Shown: positions 22,940-35,943, numbered from the stretch's first letter. The stretch: 64,000 bases of DNA from Gerris lacustris (GCA_951217055.1 OX578277.1:112162514-112226513), one strand, 5' to 3'. The notes: a model not told the origin generated them from the letters alone. Numbers and translations: made by a program.

Positions 22940-24003
22940 AAATAATCTACCAATGCAAATATACCACATAGCTTCCGTCGTTCTGAAGAATAATAGTTAT
23001 TTATGCACCTAGGGAGTAAAGTAAGCCATTATTCCCTGAGCGAAGAAGTTGGTTCTTAAAGTGAAGCCAAAGGAACCTTGGTCCCTAAATCCCGAGGCGA
23101 AGCCGAGGGAATTAGATTCTTTAATTCCAGAGGCGCAGCCGAGAGAATAACCCTAATTAGCTCCCGAGGCGCAGCCGAGGGAGATAATTATCGTGAGGGG
23201 AATAATGGCACTTTACTCACGAGGTACATACAATATTTTATCTCCAGTAGGAAGAAAATACACATTTTCGTTCATTGCACAGTTTTTATTTATTATTTAA
23301 ATAAATAACAATAATTATTAGCAGATATAAGAGATTCAATCATAGGAAACAAATAAGAATTGGAATTATACTCAAATAGAAGGTTATTTAGATGCAGGTT
23401 ATAAACAAAGATAAACATGGTCAAAAAAGCGCAGTGCCACCAACCTGATTTCAACAACTTCATTACATTAGCCATTCATTTTCTACTATTTATAAAATAA
23501 TTAAGTTGCAATCTTTACTTTTACTTTTTCTCCCTACTTTTACTTTTTCGCCCTACTTTTACTTTTTCTCCCTACTTTTTGAATTCAGGGAAGAAAAGAC
23601 CTGTTTTAGTCCCTCTTAACTAATCAAAATCATAATTTTTTTTCTCTACTAGAGATAAAAATAATTTCATGACAGAAATCCGTTTCAGACACAAGGGAAC
23701 ATTATTGGTCCCGTGTTTGCCTTTCTCTCTTTCAATCTGTCAGTCTGTTTGTCGTGGACAACATGTCTTAAAAAATTACTCGTCCGATTTAATCAAATTT
23801 TGGATGTTAGGTCATAATTTGACCATTGTTGGTTCCATATAAATATTTAACCTTCTGCACCTATTTGCTTCTCTTCCAAATGTGTACAAACATACATTAA
23901 ATTTACATTAATTGAATTTTTTAGAGTTAAAATAAATATTATTTACAACTTCAAAAGTACTAATCTAGAGTTAATGAAATTTGGATAGTTTGTCGAAAGA
24001 AGC
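22940..24003 (-). repeat. Family H2 element interrupted by hairpin-array copy 5
   Basis: The outer parts are ACATAGCTTCCGTCGTTCTG (about 22967-22986) and, after the insertion, GACAGAAATCCGTTTCAGAC (about 23670) through TGTACACATTTGG-type sequence towards 24003. This is the H2 order in reverse. The 42-bp satellite begins directly after this fragment. Confidence 0.65.
22993..23657 (+). mobile_element. Hairpin-array element, copy 5
   Basis: Head TAGTTATTTATGCACCTA, arm GGGAGTAAAGTAAGCCAT, four hairpin units (first degenerate, then GGCGAAGCC, GGCGCAGCC, GGCGCAGCC), inverted arm GCACTTTACTC, internal TTTATCTCCAGTAGGAAG and terminal TACTAGAGATAAA. Inserted into family H2. Confidence 0.85.
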
Positions 24004-24014
24004 TTGCAGATAGG

Positions 24015-27010
24015 TCCTGCGACAGATCTATATTTGTTTGATGTCATACAGTTCTTTCATGCGACAGATCTATATTTGTTTGATGTCATACAGTTCTTTC
24101 CTGCGACAGATCTAGATTTGTTTGATGTCATACTGTTTTTTCCTGCAACAGATCTAGATTGGTTTGATGTCATACTGTTTTGTCCTGCGACAGATCTAGA
24201 TTTCTTTGATGTCATATTGTTTTGTCCTGCATCAGATCTAGATTTGTTTGATGTCATACAGTTCTTTTCTGCAACAGATCTAGATTTGTATGATGTCATA
24301 CTGTTCTTTTCTGCAACAGATCTAGATTTGTATGATGTCATACTGTTCTTTCCTGCAACAGATCTAGATTTGTTTGATGTCATACAGTTCTTTTCTGCAA
24401 TAGACCTAGATTTGTTTATGTCATACAGTTCTTTCCTGCGACAGATCTAGATTTGTTTGATGTCATACAGTTCTTTTCTGCAATAGACCTAGATTTGTTT
24501 GATGTCATACAGTTCTTTCCTGCGACAGATCTAGATTTTTTTGATGTCATACAGTTCTTTCCTGCGACAGATCTAGATTTGTATGATGTCATACTGTTCT
24601 TTCCTGCAACAGATCTAGATTTGTTTGATGTCATACAGTTCTTTCCTGCAACAGATCTAGATTTGTTTAATGTCATACAGTTTTTTCCTGCAACAGATCT
24701 AGATTTGTTTGATGTCATACAGTTCTTTTCTGCAACAGATCTAGATTTGTTTGATGTCATACAGTTCTTTCCTGCGACAGATCTAGATTTGTTTGATGTC
24801 ATACAGATCTTTCCTGCGACAGATCTAGATTTGTTTGATGTCATACAGTTCTTTCATGCGACAGATCTAGATTTGTTTGATGTCATACAGTTCTTTCCTG
24901 CGACAGATCTCGATTTGTTTGATGTCATACAGTTCTTTCCTTCAACAGATCTAGATTTGTTTAATATCATACAGTTCTTTCCTGCGACAGATCTAGATTT
25001 GTTTGATGTCATACAGTTCTTTCCTGCGACAGATCTAGATTTGTTTGATGTCATACAGTTCTTTCCTGCGACAGATCTAGATTTGTTTGATGTCATACAG
25101 TTCTTTCCTGCGACAGATCTAGATTTGTTTGATGTCATACAGTTCTTTCCTGTGACAGATCTAGATTTGTTTGATGTCATACAGTTCTTTCCTGCGACAG
25201 ATCTAGATTTGTTTGATGTCATACAGTTCTTTCCTGTGACAGATCTAGATTTGTTTGATGTCATACAGTTCTTTCATGCGACAGATCTAGATTTGTTTGA
25301 TGTCATACAGTTTTTTCCTGCAACAGATCTAGATTTGTTTGATGTCATACAGTTCTTTCCTGCAACAGAGCTAGATTTGTTTGATGTCATACAGTTCTTT
25401 CCTGCAACAGATCTAGATTTGTTTGATGTCATACAGTTCTTTCATGCGACAGATCTAGATTTGTTTGATGTCATACTGTTTTGTCCTGCGACAGATCTAG
25501 ATTTGTTTGATGTCATACAGTTCTTTCCTGCAACAGATCTAGATTTGTTTGATGTCATACAGTTCTTTCCTGCAACAGATCTAGATTTGTTTGATGTCAT
25601 ACAGTTCTTTCCTGCAACAGATCTAGATTTGTTTGATGTCATACAGTTCTTTCCGGCAACAGATCTAGATTTGTTTGATGTCATACAGTCTTTCCTGCAA
25701 CAGATCTAGATTTGTTTGATGTCATACTGTTCTTTCCTGCAACAGATCTAGATTTGTTTGATGTCATACAGTTCTTTCCTGCAACAGATCTAGATTTGTT
25801 TGATGTCATACAGTTCTTTCATGCGACAGATCTAGATTTGTTTGATATCATACTGTTCTTTCCTGCAACAGATCTAGATTTGTTTGATGTCATACTGTTC
25901 TTTCATGCGACAGATCTAGATTTGTTTGATGTCATACTGTTCTTTCCTGCAACAGATCTAGATTTGTTTGATGTCATACTGTTCTTTCCTGCAACAGATC
26001 TAGATTTGTTTGATGTCATACAGTTCTTTCCTGCGACAGATCTAGATTTGTTTGATGTCATACAGTTCTTTCATGCGACAGATCTAGATTTGTTTGATGT
26101 CATACTGTTTTGTCCTGCGACAGATCTAGATTTGTTTAATGTCATACAGTTTTTTCCTGCAACAGATCTAGATTTGTTTGATGTCATACAGTTCTTTCCT
26201 GCAACAGAGCTAGATTTGTTTGATGTCATACAGTTCTTTCCTGCAACAGATCTAGATTTGTTTGATGTCATACAGTTCTTTCATGCGACAGATCTAGATT
26301 TGTTTGATGTCATACTGTTTTGTCCTGCGACAGATCTAGATTTGTTTGATGTCATACAGTTCTTTCCTGCAACAGATCTAGATTTGTTTGATGTCATACA
26401 GTTCTTTCCTGCAACAGATCTAGATTTGTTTGATGTCATACAGTTCTTTCCTGCAACAGATCTAGATTTGTTTGATGTCATACAGTTCTTTCCTGCAACA
26501 GATCTAGATTTGTTTGATGTCATACAGTCTTTCCTGCAACAGATCTAGATTTGTTTGATGTCATACTGTTCTTTCCTGCAACAGATCTAGATTTGTTTGA
26601 TGTCATACAGTTCTTTCCTGCAACAGATCTAGATTTGTTTGATGTCATACAGTTCTTTCCTGCAACAGATCTAGATTTGTTTGATATCATACAGTTCTTT
26701 CCTGCAATAGACCTAGATTTGTTTGATGTCATACAGTTCTTTCCCGCAATAGACCTAGATTTGTTTAAGTCATAAAGTTCTTTCCTGCGACAGATCTAGA
26801 TTTGTTTGATGTCATACAGTTCTTTCCTGCAACAGATCTAGATTTGTTTGATGTCATACAGTTCTTTCCTGCGACAGATCTAGATTTGTTTGATGTCATA
26901 CAGTTCTTTCCTGCGACAGATCTAGATTTGTTTGATGTCATACAGTTCTTTCCTGTGACTGATCTAGATTTGTTTGATGTCATACTGTTCTGTCCTGCGA
27001 CAGATTTGTT
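24015..27010. repeat. 42-bp satellite/minisatellite, about 71 units
   Basis: The unit includes GACAGATCTAGATTTGTTTG and ATGTCATACAGTTCTTTCC. From the first GACAG at 24021 to the last at 26999 is 2978 bp; adding four single-base deletions (near 24416, 25689, 26529 and 26768) gives exactly 71 periods. Most units carry overlapping AGATCT and TCTAGA palindromes. A higher-order duplication of 840 bp (20 units) is visible: the rare variant CAGAGCTAG at about 25366 recurs at about 26206, the TGTTTTGTCC variant at about 25477 recurs at about 26317, and the same one-base deletion recurs at about 25689 and 26529. Long frames run on both strands because 42 is divisible by three. The plus frame would give a 14-residue acidic/hydrophobic repeat (DLDLFDVIQFFPAT) and the minus frame a basic one (MTSNKSRSVAGKNC). 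I do not consider either a gene. Confidence 0.95.
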
Positions 27011-27023
27011 AACTGACTCGTAG

Positions 27024-27480
27024 ATGAAGTCAGTCATGGTTGGACAACGTGGAATAGTTTGGCTTGAAGAGGCCAGAGATCTAAGGGGTGAAGGTTATGT
27101 TAGGTTGGATAGGCTGAAAGCCAACACTATAACCTAGTTGGCTAGTGTAAGCTACATTTATATGGGATGTCGAACCCTAGGCCTCTACTTGTGTTATAGA
27201 CTCGACGGGGTGGCACCTTAGCGAAGTGTATTTCGAGCTGCGACCACGACATCGTATTTATATATAGATAGATTCAGCACGGACATCCATCTCCCGTTAA
27301 CTCGAGCTCTGTCACCCATCTCTACATCATCCGAATGTGTGGCCAACACAACCACAATAAGCTTGTCTGTAATATCTAGTAGATATCTGTAGATTCAAAA
27401 CCAGTCCCGACCAATATGAATATTTTGTAAAAATTAAAAAACAATATGCTTAGTTGCAAAACAATAATAATTAAATTTTT
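27024..27480. other. Non-coding, nothing recognised
   Basis: Less A+T rich than average (for example AGACTCGACGGGGTGGCACC near 27199). No frame, RNA gene or repeat family was recognised. Confidence 0.45.
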
Positions 27481-27481
27481 A

Positions 27482-27850
27482 AGTTTTTGGCAGTATTCAT
27501 ACTACGGAACGTTTAAATTTTAATTTAAATCAAATTATAATTACTATTTACATCGGGAGACAGACAGAGAAAAATAGAATTCAGGACCGGGATTCGAATC
27601 ACGGGCCTCCTTAATTTCCAGTAAAGATGCTATACCAACTAAGCTATACTGAAGAATAATTTCCTCTGTTGTTAACGATATCACCTTGAACGATACTTAG
27701 TCCCGAATTAAGCTTTCAAATGTTTCCACAAGTCTGAAAGTCAACATTAACGATAATAGAACTAGACCGATAAATAACGCTTGTAATTATAAAGTACCCA
27801 TTTAGTACCTGTACCTTGTGCAATTAATTAGAAATTCAATTTTTAAGTTT
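27482..27850 (-). mobile_element. tRNA-like (A+B box) repeat, fullest copy
   Basis: In reverse: about 190 bp of upstream body (AATTTCTAATTAATTGCAC, GGTCTAGTTCTATTATCG), then TATAGCTTAGTTGGTATAG (A-box-like), GATTCGAATCC (B box), TATTTTTCTCTGTCTGTCTC, the TTGATTTAAATTAAAATTTA tail and a terminal CCGTAGTATGAATACTGCC hairpin followed by CAAAAACTTAAAAAT. The B-box region is a good pol III match, but cloverleaf pairing is incomplete. Confidence 0.7.
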
Positions 27851-27854
27851 TTGG

Positions 27855-27960
27855 TAGTATTATAAAGAAACGTGTGGTTCGAATCCCGGTGCTGAAGTCT
27901 ATTTTTCTCTGTCTGTCCCCCATTGTAAATAATAATTATAATTTGATTTAAATTAACATA
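27855..27960 (+). mobile_element. tRNA-like repeat, truncated plus copy
   Basis: GTGGTTCGAATCCCGGTGCT, then TCTATTTTTCTCTGTCTGTC and the TTGATTTAAATTAA tail. The tRNA 5' half is missing. Confidence 0.65.
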
Positions 27961-28167
27961 ATCTTTATACATTAATAATAATCTTTATACACAGAAAATT
28001 AAAGTTTTGTCTGTAAATAGATCAGAATTTCAAAATTTTTGGATACTTTTTCATTTTATACTCTCTGTATGTCTGTCGTCACAAGTTCGATTTTATGGAC
28101 GCAAAACTTTGAGAACGAAAGCCATTACAATTTATGTAGTGGTATGTGCTAATATTTGGTCTATTAA

Positions 28168-28930
28168 AATTTTTCTTTGCCTAATTTAATTCCCGCATTT
28201 TGCAATCTTTGTAAGACTGTATTTAATATTTCTAAATGTTCTTTTAACTTTTTACTTGAAACTATGATATCGTCTAGGTAACAAGTGAATCAATTAATCC
28301 TTTTTTGTATGTTGTCTATGGTTCTATGAAAAAGAGCAGGTGATAGATTGATCCCGAACGGCAATTTACGATATTTAAAATATCCTACGTGCTTAGGTAT
28401 TACAAGCTATTTTCCAGATTTTTCATCAACCTCTAATTGTAAATACGCGTCTTTCATATCTGAGGTTGTAAAATATTCACTACCAGAAAGTTTTGTTGCA
28501 ATATCTTCAAATGTAGGTAAAGTTGGTCAGGTATGATATGTGGATTAAGAGTATGTTTGAAGTTAGCACATATTCTTAATGCCCCCGTTGGTTTATTTGT
28601 ACTTCAATAGATGATGCCCATTGAAGTGGGTTAACAGCTGGATCTGCTGTTTCTATTACCCCTTTCTCAATTATTCTACTAATTTCAATTTCTATTTGTA
28701 GTTTAAGAGCAAAAGGTGCACCCCGATGTATTGAAATTTTTCCTTTTTCCCCTTCTTTTAAATTGACTACTGCTTTGCTCCTTTAATTGTTCCTAATTTA
28801 TCTACACAAATATCTTTATATTATTTAAGTAATTGATTTAAATGTTGTTCTTTCAACGGTTATTTTGTCAGTATGTTTGTTTATGTTGTATATTTTTGTC
28901 CACTCAAAGGCTTGGTTTTTAATCGAAGAA
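28168..28930 (-). pseudogene. Ty3/Gypsy-type reverse transcriptase pseudogene
   Basis: Reverse transcription of an LTR retrotransposon genome; only a decayed fragment remains. Read on the minus strand the pieces occur in the expected RT order. They are: a basic stretch ending APFALKLQIEIEISRIIEKG (about 28675-28735); NPLQWASS (about 28617-28640); RICANFKHTLNPHIIPD (about 28530-28585); SDMKDAYLQLEVDE with a catalytic-position Asp (about 28430-28475); KLPFGINLSPALFHRTID (about 28325-28375); and the YLDDIIVSS catalytic box (about 28255-28280). Then follows HLEILNTVLQRLQNAGIKL. At least three frame changes and one in-frame stop separate these pieces, so no functional product is possible. No LTRs, protease, integrase or envelope region were recognised nearby. 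The NPLQWAS and YLDD blocks are typical of Ty3/Gypsy rather than Copia or Pao. Confidence 0.85.
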
Positions 28931-28954
28931 ATATTGACTAACATCCCCTTTAAG

Positions 28955-29140
28955 AAAATGTGGTCGGCTAATTTCGTCTGCTAGACATAGCTACGGACAT
29001 AAGCTACGAGTCATGGAGCTGCCATGATCCATTCATTTTTGCGGACAATGTGATTTTCATGATCCTGAGTACAAAATTAGTTTCTAGACCAATTATCAAG
29101 TTTATGTAAGTTTGTAACCCAAAATCAGTGTGTAATCAAA
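28955..29140 (+). repeat. Single-arm fragment of the 58784-59377 foldback
   Basis: TGGTCGGCTAATTTCGTCTG, GACAATGTGATTTTCATGAT and CTGAGTACAAAATTAG match the left arm near 58885-59030. The opposite arm is absent here. Confidence 0.6.
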
Positions 29141-29748
29141 AGAACCATTTTTCGAAATCGAATTATCAGTTTCAGAATTTAAATTTGACTTGCTGTAATA
29201 TTATTCCCTCCAATACATTAAATTTTTATATAGCAATCTAAATAATATAATTTTATTACTCTTTATTCCATTATCTGTTAATGACAAAATAAATAAATTA
29301 AAAAAACTGTAAAGATAATTAGAAAATAATGACTTTAATAATTTAAGAGTAAAATGTCTCTTTTACCCTCCCTTGTGATTAATTAACCCAAATTATGATC
29401 CAAAAACAAATTTAACTAAATTAAATGTAAAGAGACATTAAAATGTTTTTATTTTTTATTTTAAAAAAAAGAAGAAATGTAAATTTTAATTATTATAATG
29501 ATCATGATGAAAGAGAATATTTTGTAAATGTTTCTTTAAAATGCGAGGGGGGGGGAGGGGGGAGGGAGCCCTAGTTACAGCGACTTCTATACACACGGCA
29601 AATTATCTTGGGAATTAAAAGTGTAATTGACTCTGACATAGTCTAAATTCCTCCCATTAACACTCTTGTCTAATAGCGAAACCTTTACGAAGTACGTATA
29701 GTAAAATCACGACAGTATTAACAGCCAGCTTTCCTGGATTATGGCACG
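29141..29748. other. Non-coding, nothing recognised
   Basis: A+T rich; a G-rich run near 29546-29570. No gene. Confidence 0.45.
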
Positions 29749-31637
29749 TTCCTTATGGCACGTTCTGGAGCCCGGGAGTGAATCCGAAAAAAAAACGACC
29801 AAAATCACCGTCACGCAAAATCCATCACGAAATCTACAGATGACGATAACTTGAGTAAAAGCTCACCGAGTTAGATGAAATTTGGTACACATGTTCATTT
29901 TACCAATGCCCAGGCTGAGTTCGTCGGAAAACGTTATCCGCCCAAGCGTTCACGCTCTACGCTCGCGTAAACGTAAGCTTTAAAAGACGGGAAAAAGTGT
30001 TATTAAGGAAGCCTTTTACATGACTTGTTTTGATTTTTTTTGTTATAAATGTCAAAAATTTCACTTTGTTTTGTAAATAAATAAAATATAATCATGTAAA
30101 ATTTCACCCTGATACAAGCAGAAGCTGTAGAGTAGGGAAGAGATATATTTTATCATTTTAAATTAATTGGCCGGGTAAGTAGAAAACAGTCCTATTTCAA
30201 TCTAAACTCCTTTAACAAACATACTCTTTCACTATAAACTCATCATGATCAACTTTTTTCTTATATTCAATATATATTTATAGTAAGACGCTTGCTTTAA
30301 TTATACAAGTAATGATTTTATTTTAATTTTGCCTCAACTCTGCCAGGTACAAACAGTTCGTTACTTTTAATTTTGTCTCTTTTCTAACTCCGCCATGTAT
30401 AAGTAGTTAGCTATGTATACGTACTTAGCAGTGTGATTTTATAATTTATATTTAATGAAAAATGTAAGGAACTTCGTTCCTACCGGGTGTCCCGCGACAC
30501 CACACGTATTTTTACATTCAGCGAAGTTTACTAAAATTTCCGCCTTATGAATGGGTAACAATATTATTATTGATCGAAACATTAGTAAGTAAGGAAGTTT
30601 TTCCTGAAGTCCGAAAAGTTTAAGCTCGGTTCTTTACCAAGTTATAGAAGGACAAAGATATTGACTTTTTTAATTTTTTTCTCAAAAGTAAAATTTATGT
30701 ACATTTTTTATTTTTTTATATAAAGTTGCCAATATATTCTAATTAAATCTAAACAGAAGGTAAAATTTACCTAGGACGATAACAACTATCCTCTCAGTAA
30801 AAATAAAGCAATCGATCCACAACAAAAAAACCCCAAATATTTATTTTTAATTTTTTAACTGATTCTGAAGTAGCGAGAGTTTTATTGAAGCACTGCTGAA
30901 CTAACAGTATTATATTAATTGAAAAATAAAGTTGATTAAAAAAGAAACAAACAAACACGTCTGAGAGAAGGATACAATAGCATATTCGAAATTATATTCA
31001 CAATATTTTTCTGACGGGCTCTAACTGAACCCAATATATATATCTGAAGAGAACTACGGTGTTTTGAACTGAAAACTGAAACCAATATTTAAAGAAAACT
31101 TCGCTGTATCGAACAGAATCCAATATGTAGAGAACTACTCTGTTTGCATCCTCAAATTTGGAACTAAAATTTATATCTCGATTTCGCCTTGTGGTATGAT
31201 TTTTCCGAACCAATATGCCAAATAACATCAAAATTTACCCTGCAATACGAGGATGCACAGAATACAGAAGAAAGACAACAGACGGACATTTTTAAAAAAA
31301 TACGTGTGGTGTCGCGGGACACCCGGTAGGAACGAAGTTCCTTACATTTTTCATTAAATATAAATTATAAAATCACACTGCTAAGTACGTATACGTTGCT
31401 AACTACTTATACATGACCGAGTTAAAAAAGAGACAAAATTAAAAGTAACGAACTGTTTGTACCTAGCAAAATTAAGGCAAAATTAAAATAAAATCATTAC
31501 TTGTATAATTAAAGCAAGCGTCTTACTATAAATATATAGAATAAGTTGCGATTGACACCTTTTAATTTGATTATTGACGTTATGGTTGATGGACCAATTT
31601 TAGGTGTAAATAAATAACCTTATGTCATTTTTACTGA

Positions 31638-31674
31638 GACGTTTCGACCCTTCTTACTAAGGTCATCTTCAGTC
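31638..31674 (-). ncRNA. Hammerhead-like motif (foldback left arm)
   Basis: In reverse: CTGAAGATG, stem GACC, loop, stem GGTC, GAAACGTC. The order fits the hammerhead core (CUGANGA, stem II, GAAA, then a palindromic ACGU that could form stem III between two molecules, then C at the cleavage position). A UGA/UCA pairing could form stem I. One extra U separates the core A9 from stem II, which is non-canonical, so activity is uncertain. Confidence 0.45.
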
Positions 31675-31869
31675 ATATTCTTTATTTAATAAGCTGTTTG
31701 GTCATGAAGTCTATAACAATAACAATTCTTCTTCTCCATAAGAGAAAGTCAAGTGAATTAAGTATCAAGAATTAAATAAATTAAAATATCAAGCTCCTGC
31801 TATTACACGTCATCATTCAAAACAATTAATGAAATTTTAAAATTTAAACAGATGTAGTGAGGTTACCAT

Positions 31870-31910
<41 letters not shown>

Positions 31911-32141
31911 CATTGTATCATTGTGAAATCTAGTCTATGTTAATTGTTACTCTTTACTTTGTTTCTGTTTAAATTTTAAAATTTCATTAATTGTTTTGAA
32001 TGATGACGTGTAATAGCAGGAGCTTGATATTTTAATTTATTTAATTCTTGATACTTAATTCACTTGACTTTCTCTTATGGAGAAGAAGAATTGTTATTGT
32101 TATAGACTTCATGACCAAACAGCTTATTAAATAAAGAATAT

Positions 32142-32178
32142 GACTGAAGATGACCTTAGTAAGAAGGGTCGAAACGTC
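32142..32178 (+). ncRNA. Hammerhead-like motif (foldback right arm)
   Basis: Mirror copy of the motif at 31638-31674, identical in the core, because it lies in the opposite arm of the same foldback. Confidence 0.45.
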
Positions 32179-32949
32179 TCAGTAAAAATGACATAAGGTT
32201 ATTTATTTACACCTAAAATTGGTCCATCAACCATAACGTCAATAATATAAATATATAATGAATATAAGAAAAAAGTTGATCATGATGAGTTTATAGTGAA
32301 AGAGTATGTTTGTTAAAGGAGTTTGGATTGAAATAGTTTTCTACTTACCCGGCCAATTAATTTAAAATATTATAAAATATATCTCTTCCCTACTCTACAG
32401 CTTCTGCTTGTATCAGGGTGAAATTTTACATGATTATATTTTATTTATTTACAAAACAAAGTGACATTTTTGACATTTATAACAAAAATAATCAAAACAA
32501 GTCAAGTAAAAGGCTTCCTTAATAACACTTTTTCCCGTCTTTTAAAGCTTACGTTTACGCGAGCGTAGAGCGTGAACGCTTGGGTGGATAACTTTTTCCG
32601 ACGAACTCAGCCTGGGCATTGGTAAAATGAACATGTGTACCAAATTTCATCTAACTCGGTGAGCTTTTACTCAAGTTATCGTCATCTGTAGATTTCGTGA
32701 CGGATTTTGCGTGACGGTGATTTTTAGAGAGTTATTTTGTGACGGTGATTTTGGTCGTTTTTGTCTGATTCACTCCCGGGCTCCAGAACGTGCCATAAGG
32801 AACTTCGTTCCAAAACCCCCTTATTTGGACTTAAAACGTGTAAATCTAACAAAAACCCAAAATCGAAATTTCGCGCCATCACAATAATGTCTCTTTGGAT
32901 GGTACTACGCATACTATGAATAAGTTAAATAAAAATATTTCAATTATTT

Positions 32950-33287
32950 TTTTTTACTTTCTCATATAAAGAGAAAGTATTGTGATGGCGCGAAAATTTG
33001 AGTCCTTAAAGTGGTCTTTAAAAATTGTCTGTCTGTCATGTTAATATTGTCGTCTATCTGTTAAGACGTCTGGAGCCAAAAATTCTGATTTCGGCTGATT
33101 TTGACGATATTTGGCATACATGTTCAGAATAATCTACCCCAAGGCTAAATCTAGAAATTAATTTTAGCTCCAATTTTAAAAATTATACTCGAAAACGGTT
33201 TCGACGGTTTTTATTAGAATATTCTACAATTTAGTCCATTTTAATACGAATCCAATCTAAAAAATCGGTCCAAGACAACTCAGACAA
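32950..33287 (-). repeat. Family C, partial inverted copy
   Basis: Starts ACTTTCTCATATAAAGAGAA and GTGATGGCGCGAAAATTTGA, and reads in the opposite direction to the copy at 33288-33883. Confidence 0.7.
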
Positions 33288-33883
33288 ACTTTCTCATATA
33301 TGAGTTCATAATTACTTGGCCCAGTGTTTCCATTTATTAGTTTTCAAATGTACATTTAAATATTATTGAACATTTCATCAAAATTTATCATAAAAATAAC
33401 TTCTCCTGGGCGGGGAATCGAACCCGGGCCCTCTCCATCCGCGTTTTAAGCTAATATCTCAGGAACTAGATTTTTCCCGGGAAAACGGCTTATATCGTTG
33501 GATTCGTATTTAAATGGACTACATTTTAGAATTTTTTAATCAAAATCGTCGGAACCGTTTTCGAGAAATAATTTTTTTACAGGTTTTTTCAGAGTTTTTG
33601 GGGGGTAGCGCCCCCAAAATTAGAGCTAAAATTCATTTCTCGATTTCGCCTCGGGGTATGATTTTTCTGAACATGTATGCCAAATTTCGTCAAAATCGGC
33701 CCAGTAGTTTAGGCTCCAGGCGTCTGCACAGACGACAGACGACAGACGACAGACGACAGACAGACAGACATTTTTTAAAAACCACTTTTTTGGACTCAGG
33801 GGACCTCAAAACGTGTAAATCAATCAAAATCTCAAAATCGAATTTTCGCGCCATCACAATACTTTCTCTTTATATGAGAAAGT
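33288..33883 (+). mobile_element. Family C TIR element, copy 1
   Basis: Both ends are ACTTTCTCATATA inverted. The element contains a reverse-oriented B-box-like GGGAATCGAACCCGG near 33414-33428, CGATTTCGCCTCGGGGTATG, tandem CAGACGA repeats and TTTTCGCGCCATCACAATAC. The copy at 44698-45282 has the same length and order. No protein is encoded. The B-box may be chance or a captured tRNA fragment. Confidence 0.75.
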
Positions 33884-34120
33884 AAAAATATAAGCTGTTT
33901 TCCCGGGAAAAATCTAGTTACTGATAGCTTCAAATATGAACTGTGAGAGGCCGGGTTCGATTCCCCGCCGAGGAGAAGTTATTATATGATTAATTGTTAT
34001 TTTTATGATAAATTTGGATATAATATTCAATAATAATTAAATGTACCTGCGAAAACTAATAATTGGAAAACACTGGGCTAAGTAATTATGAACTCGTATA
34101 TGAGAAAGTTTGACTGAGTT
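33884..34120 (-). repeat. Family C, partial inverted copy
   Basis: Reverse of the left part of family C, including a forward B-box-like GGGTTCGATTCCCCGCC near 33953 and ending CTCGTATATGAGAAAGT. Confidence 0.7.
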
Positions 34121-34141
34121 GTCTCGGACCGATTTTTTTTA

Positions 34142-34742
<601 letters not shown>

Positions 34743-34756
34743 TATATATATATATA

Positions 34757-35943
<1,187 letters not shown>

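Larger units (their letters stand above)
31539..32245. mobile_element. Foldback element with 12-bp target duplication
   Basis: Near-perfect arms (31571-31851 and 31965-32245) flank a short spacer holding a long poly-T run (about 31871-31908). The host sequence TATAAATATATA is present on both sides (31527-31538 and 32246-32257). Comparison with the intact left arm of the surrounding palindrome (about 30270-30290) shows a single copy there, so a 12-bp target duplication is supported. Each arm carries one hammerhead-like motif. Confidence 0.85.
29749..32805. repeat. Three-kb inverted repeat (foldback), interrupted
   Basis: The left arm (29749-30511) starts TTCCTTATGGCACGTTCTGG and contains a plus-oriented family A core. 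The right arm is its inverse, split into 31300-31538 and 32258-32805 by a second foldback element. The inner boundary is marked by CGCGACACCACACGTATT (about 30494) and its inverse at about 31300. The loop (30512-31299) is about 790 bp, A+T rich, and shows no conserved protein. Arm similarity is very high by eye. Confidence 0.85.

Noticed and set aside
24453..25709. 418-codon open frame and neighbours in the 42-bp array
   Set aside because: Unit length divisible by three with no stop in one frame per strand automatically gives long ORFs. Single-base deletions break the frame, opposite strands are equally open, and there is no start context, signal or splice structure.
24015..27010. CRISPR-like array
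   Set aside because: Units are contiguous with no unique spacers; a eukaryotic satellite explains everything.
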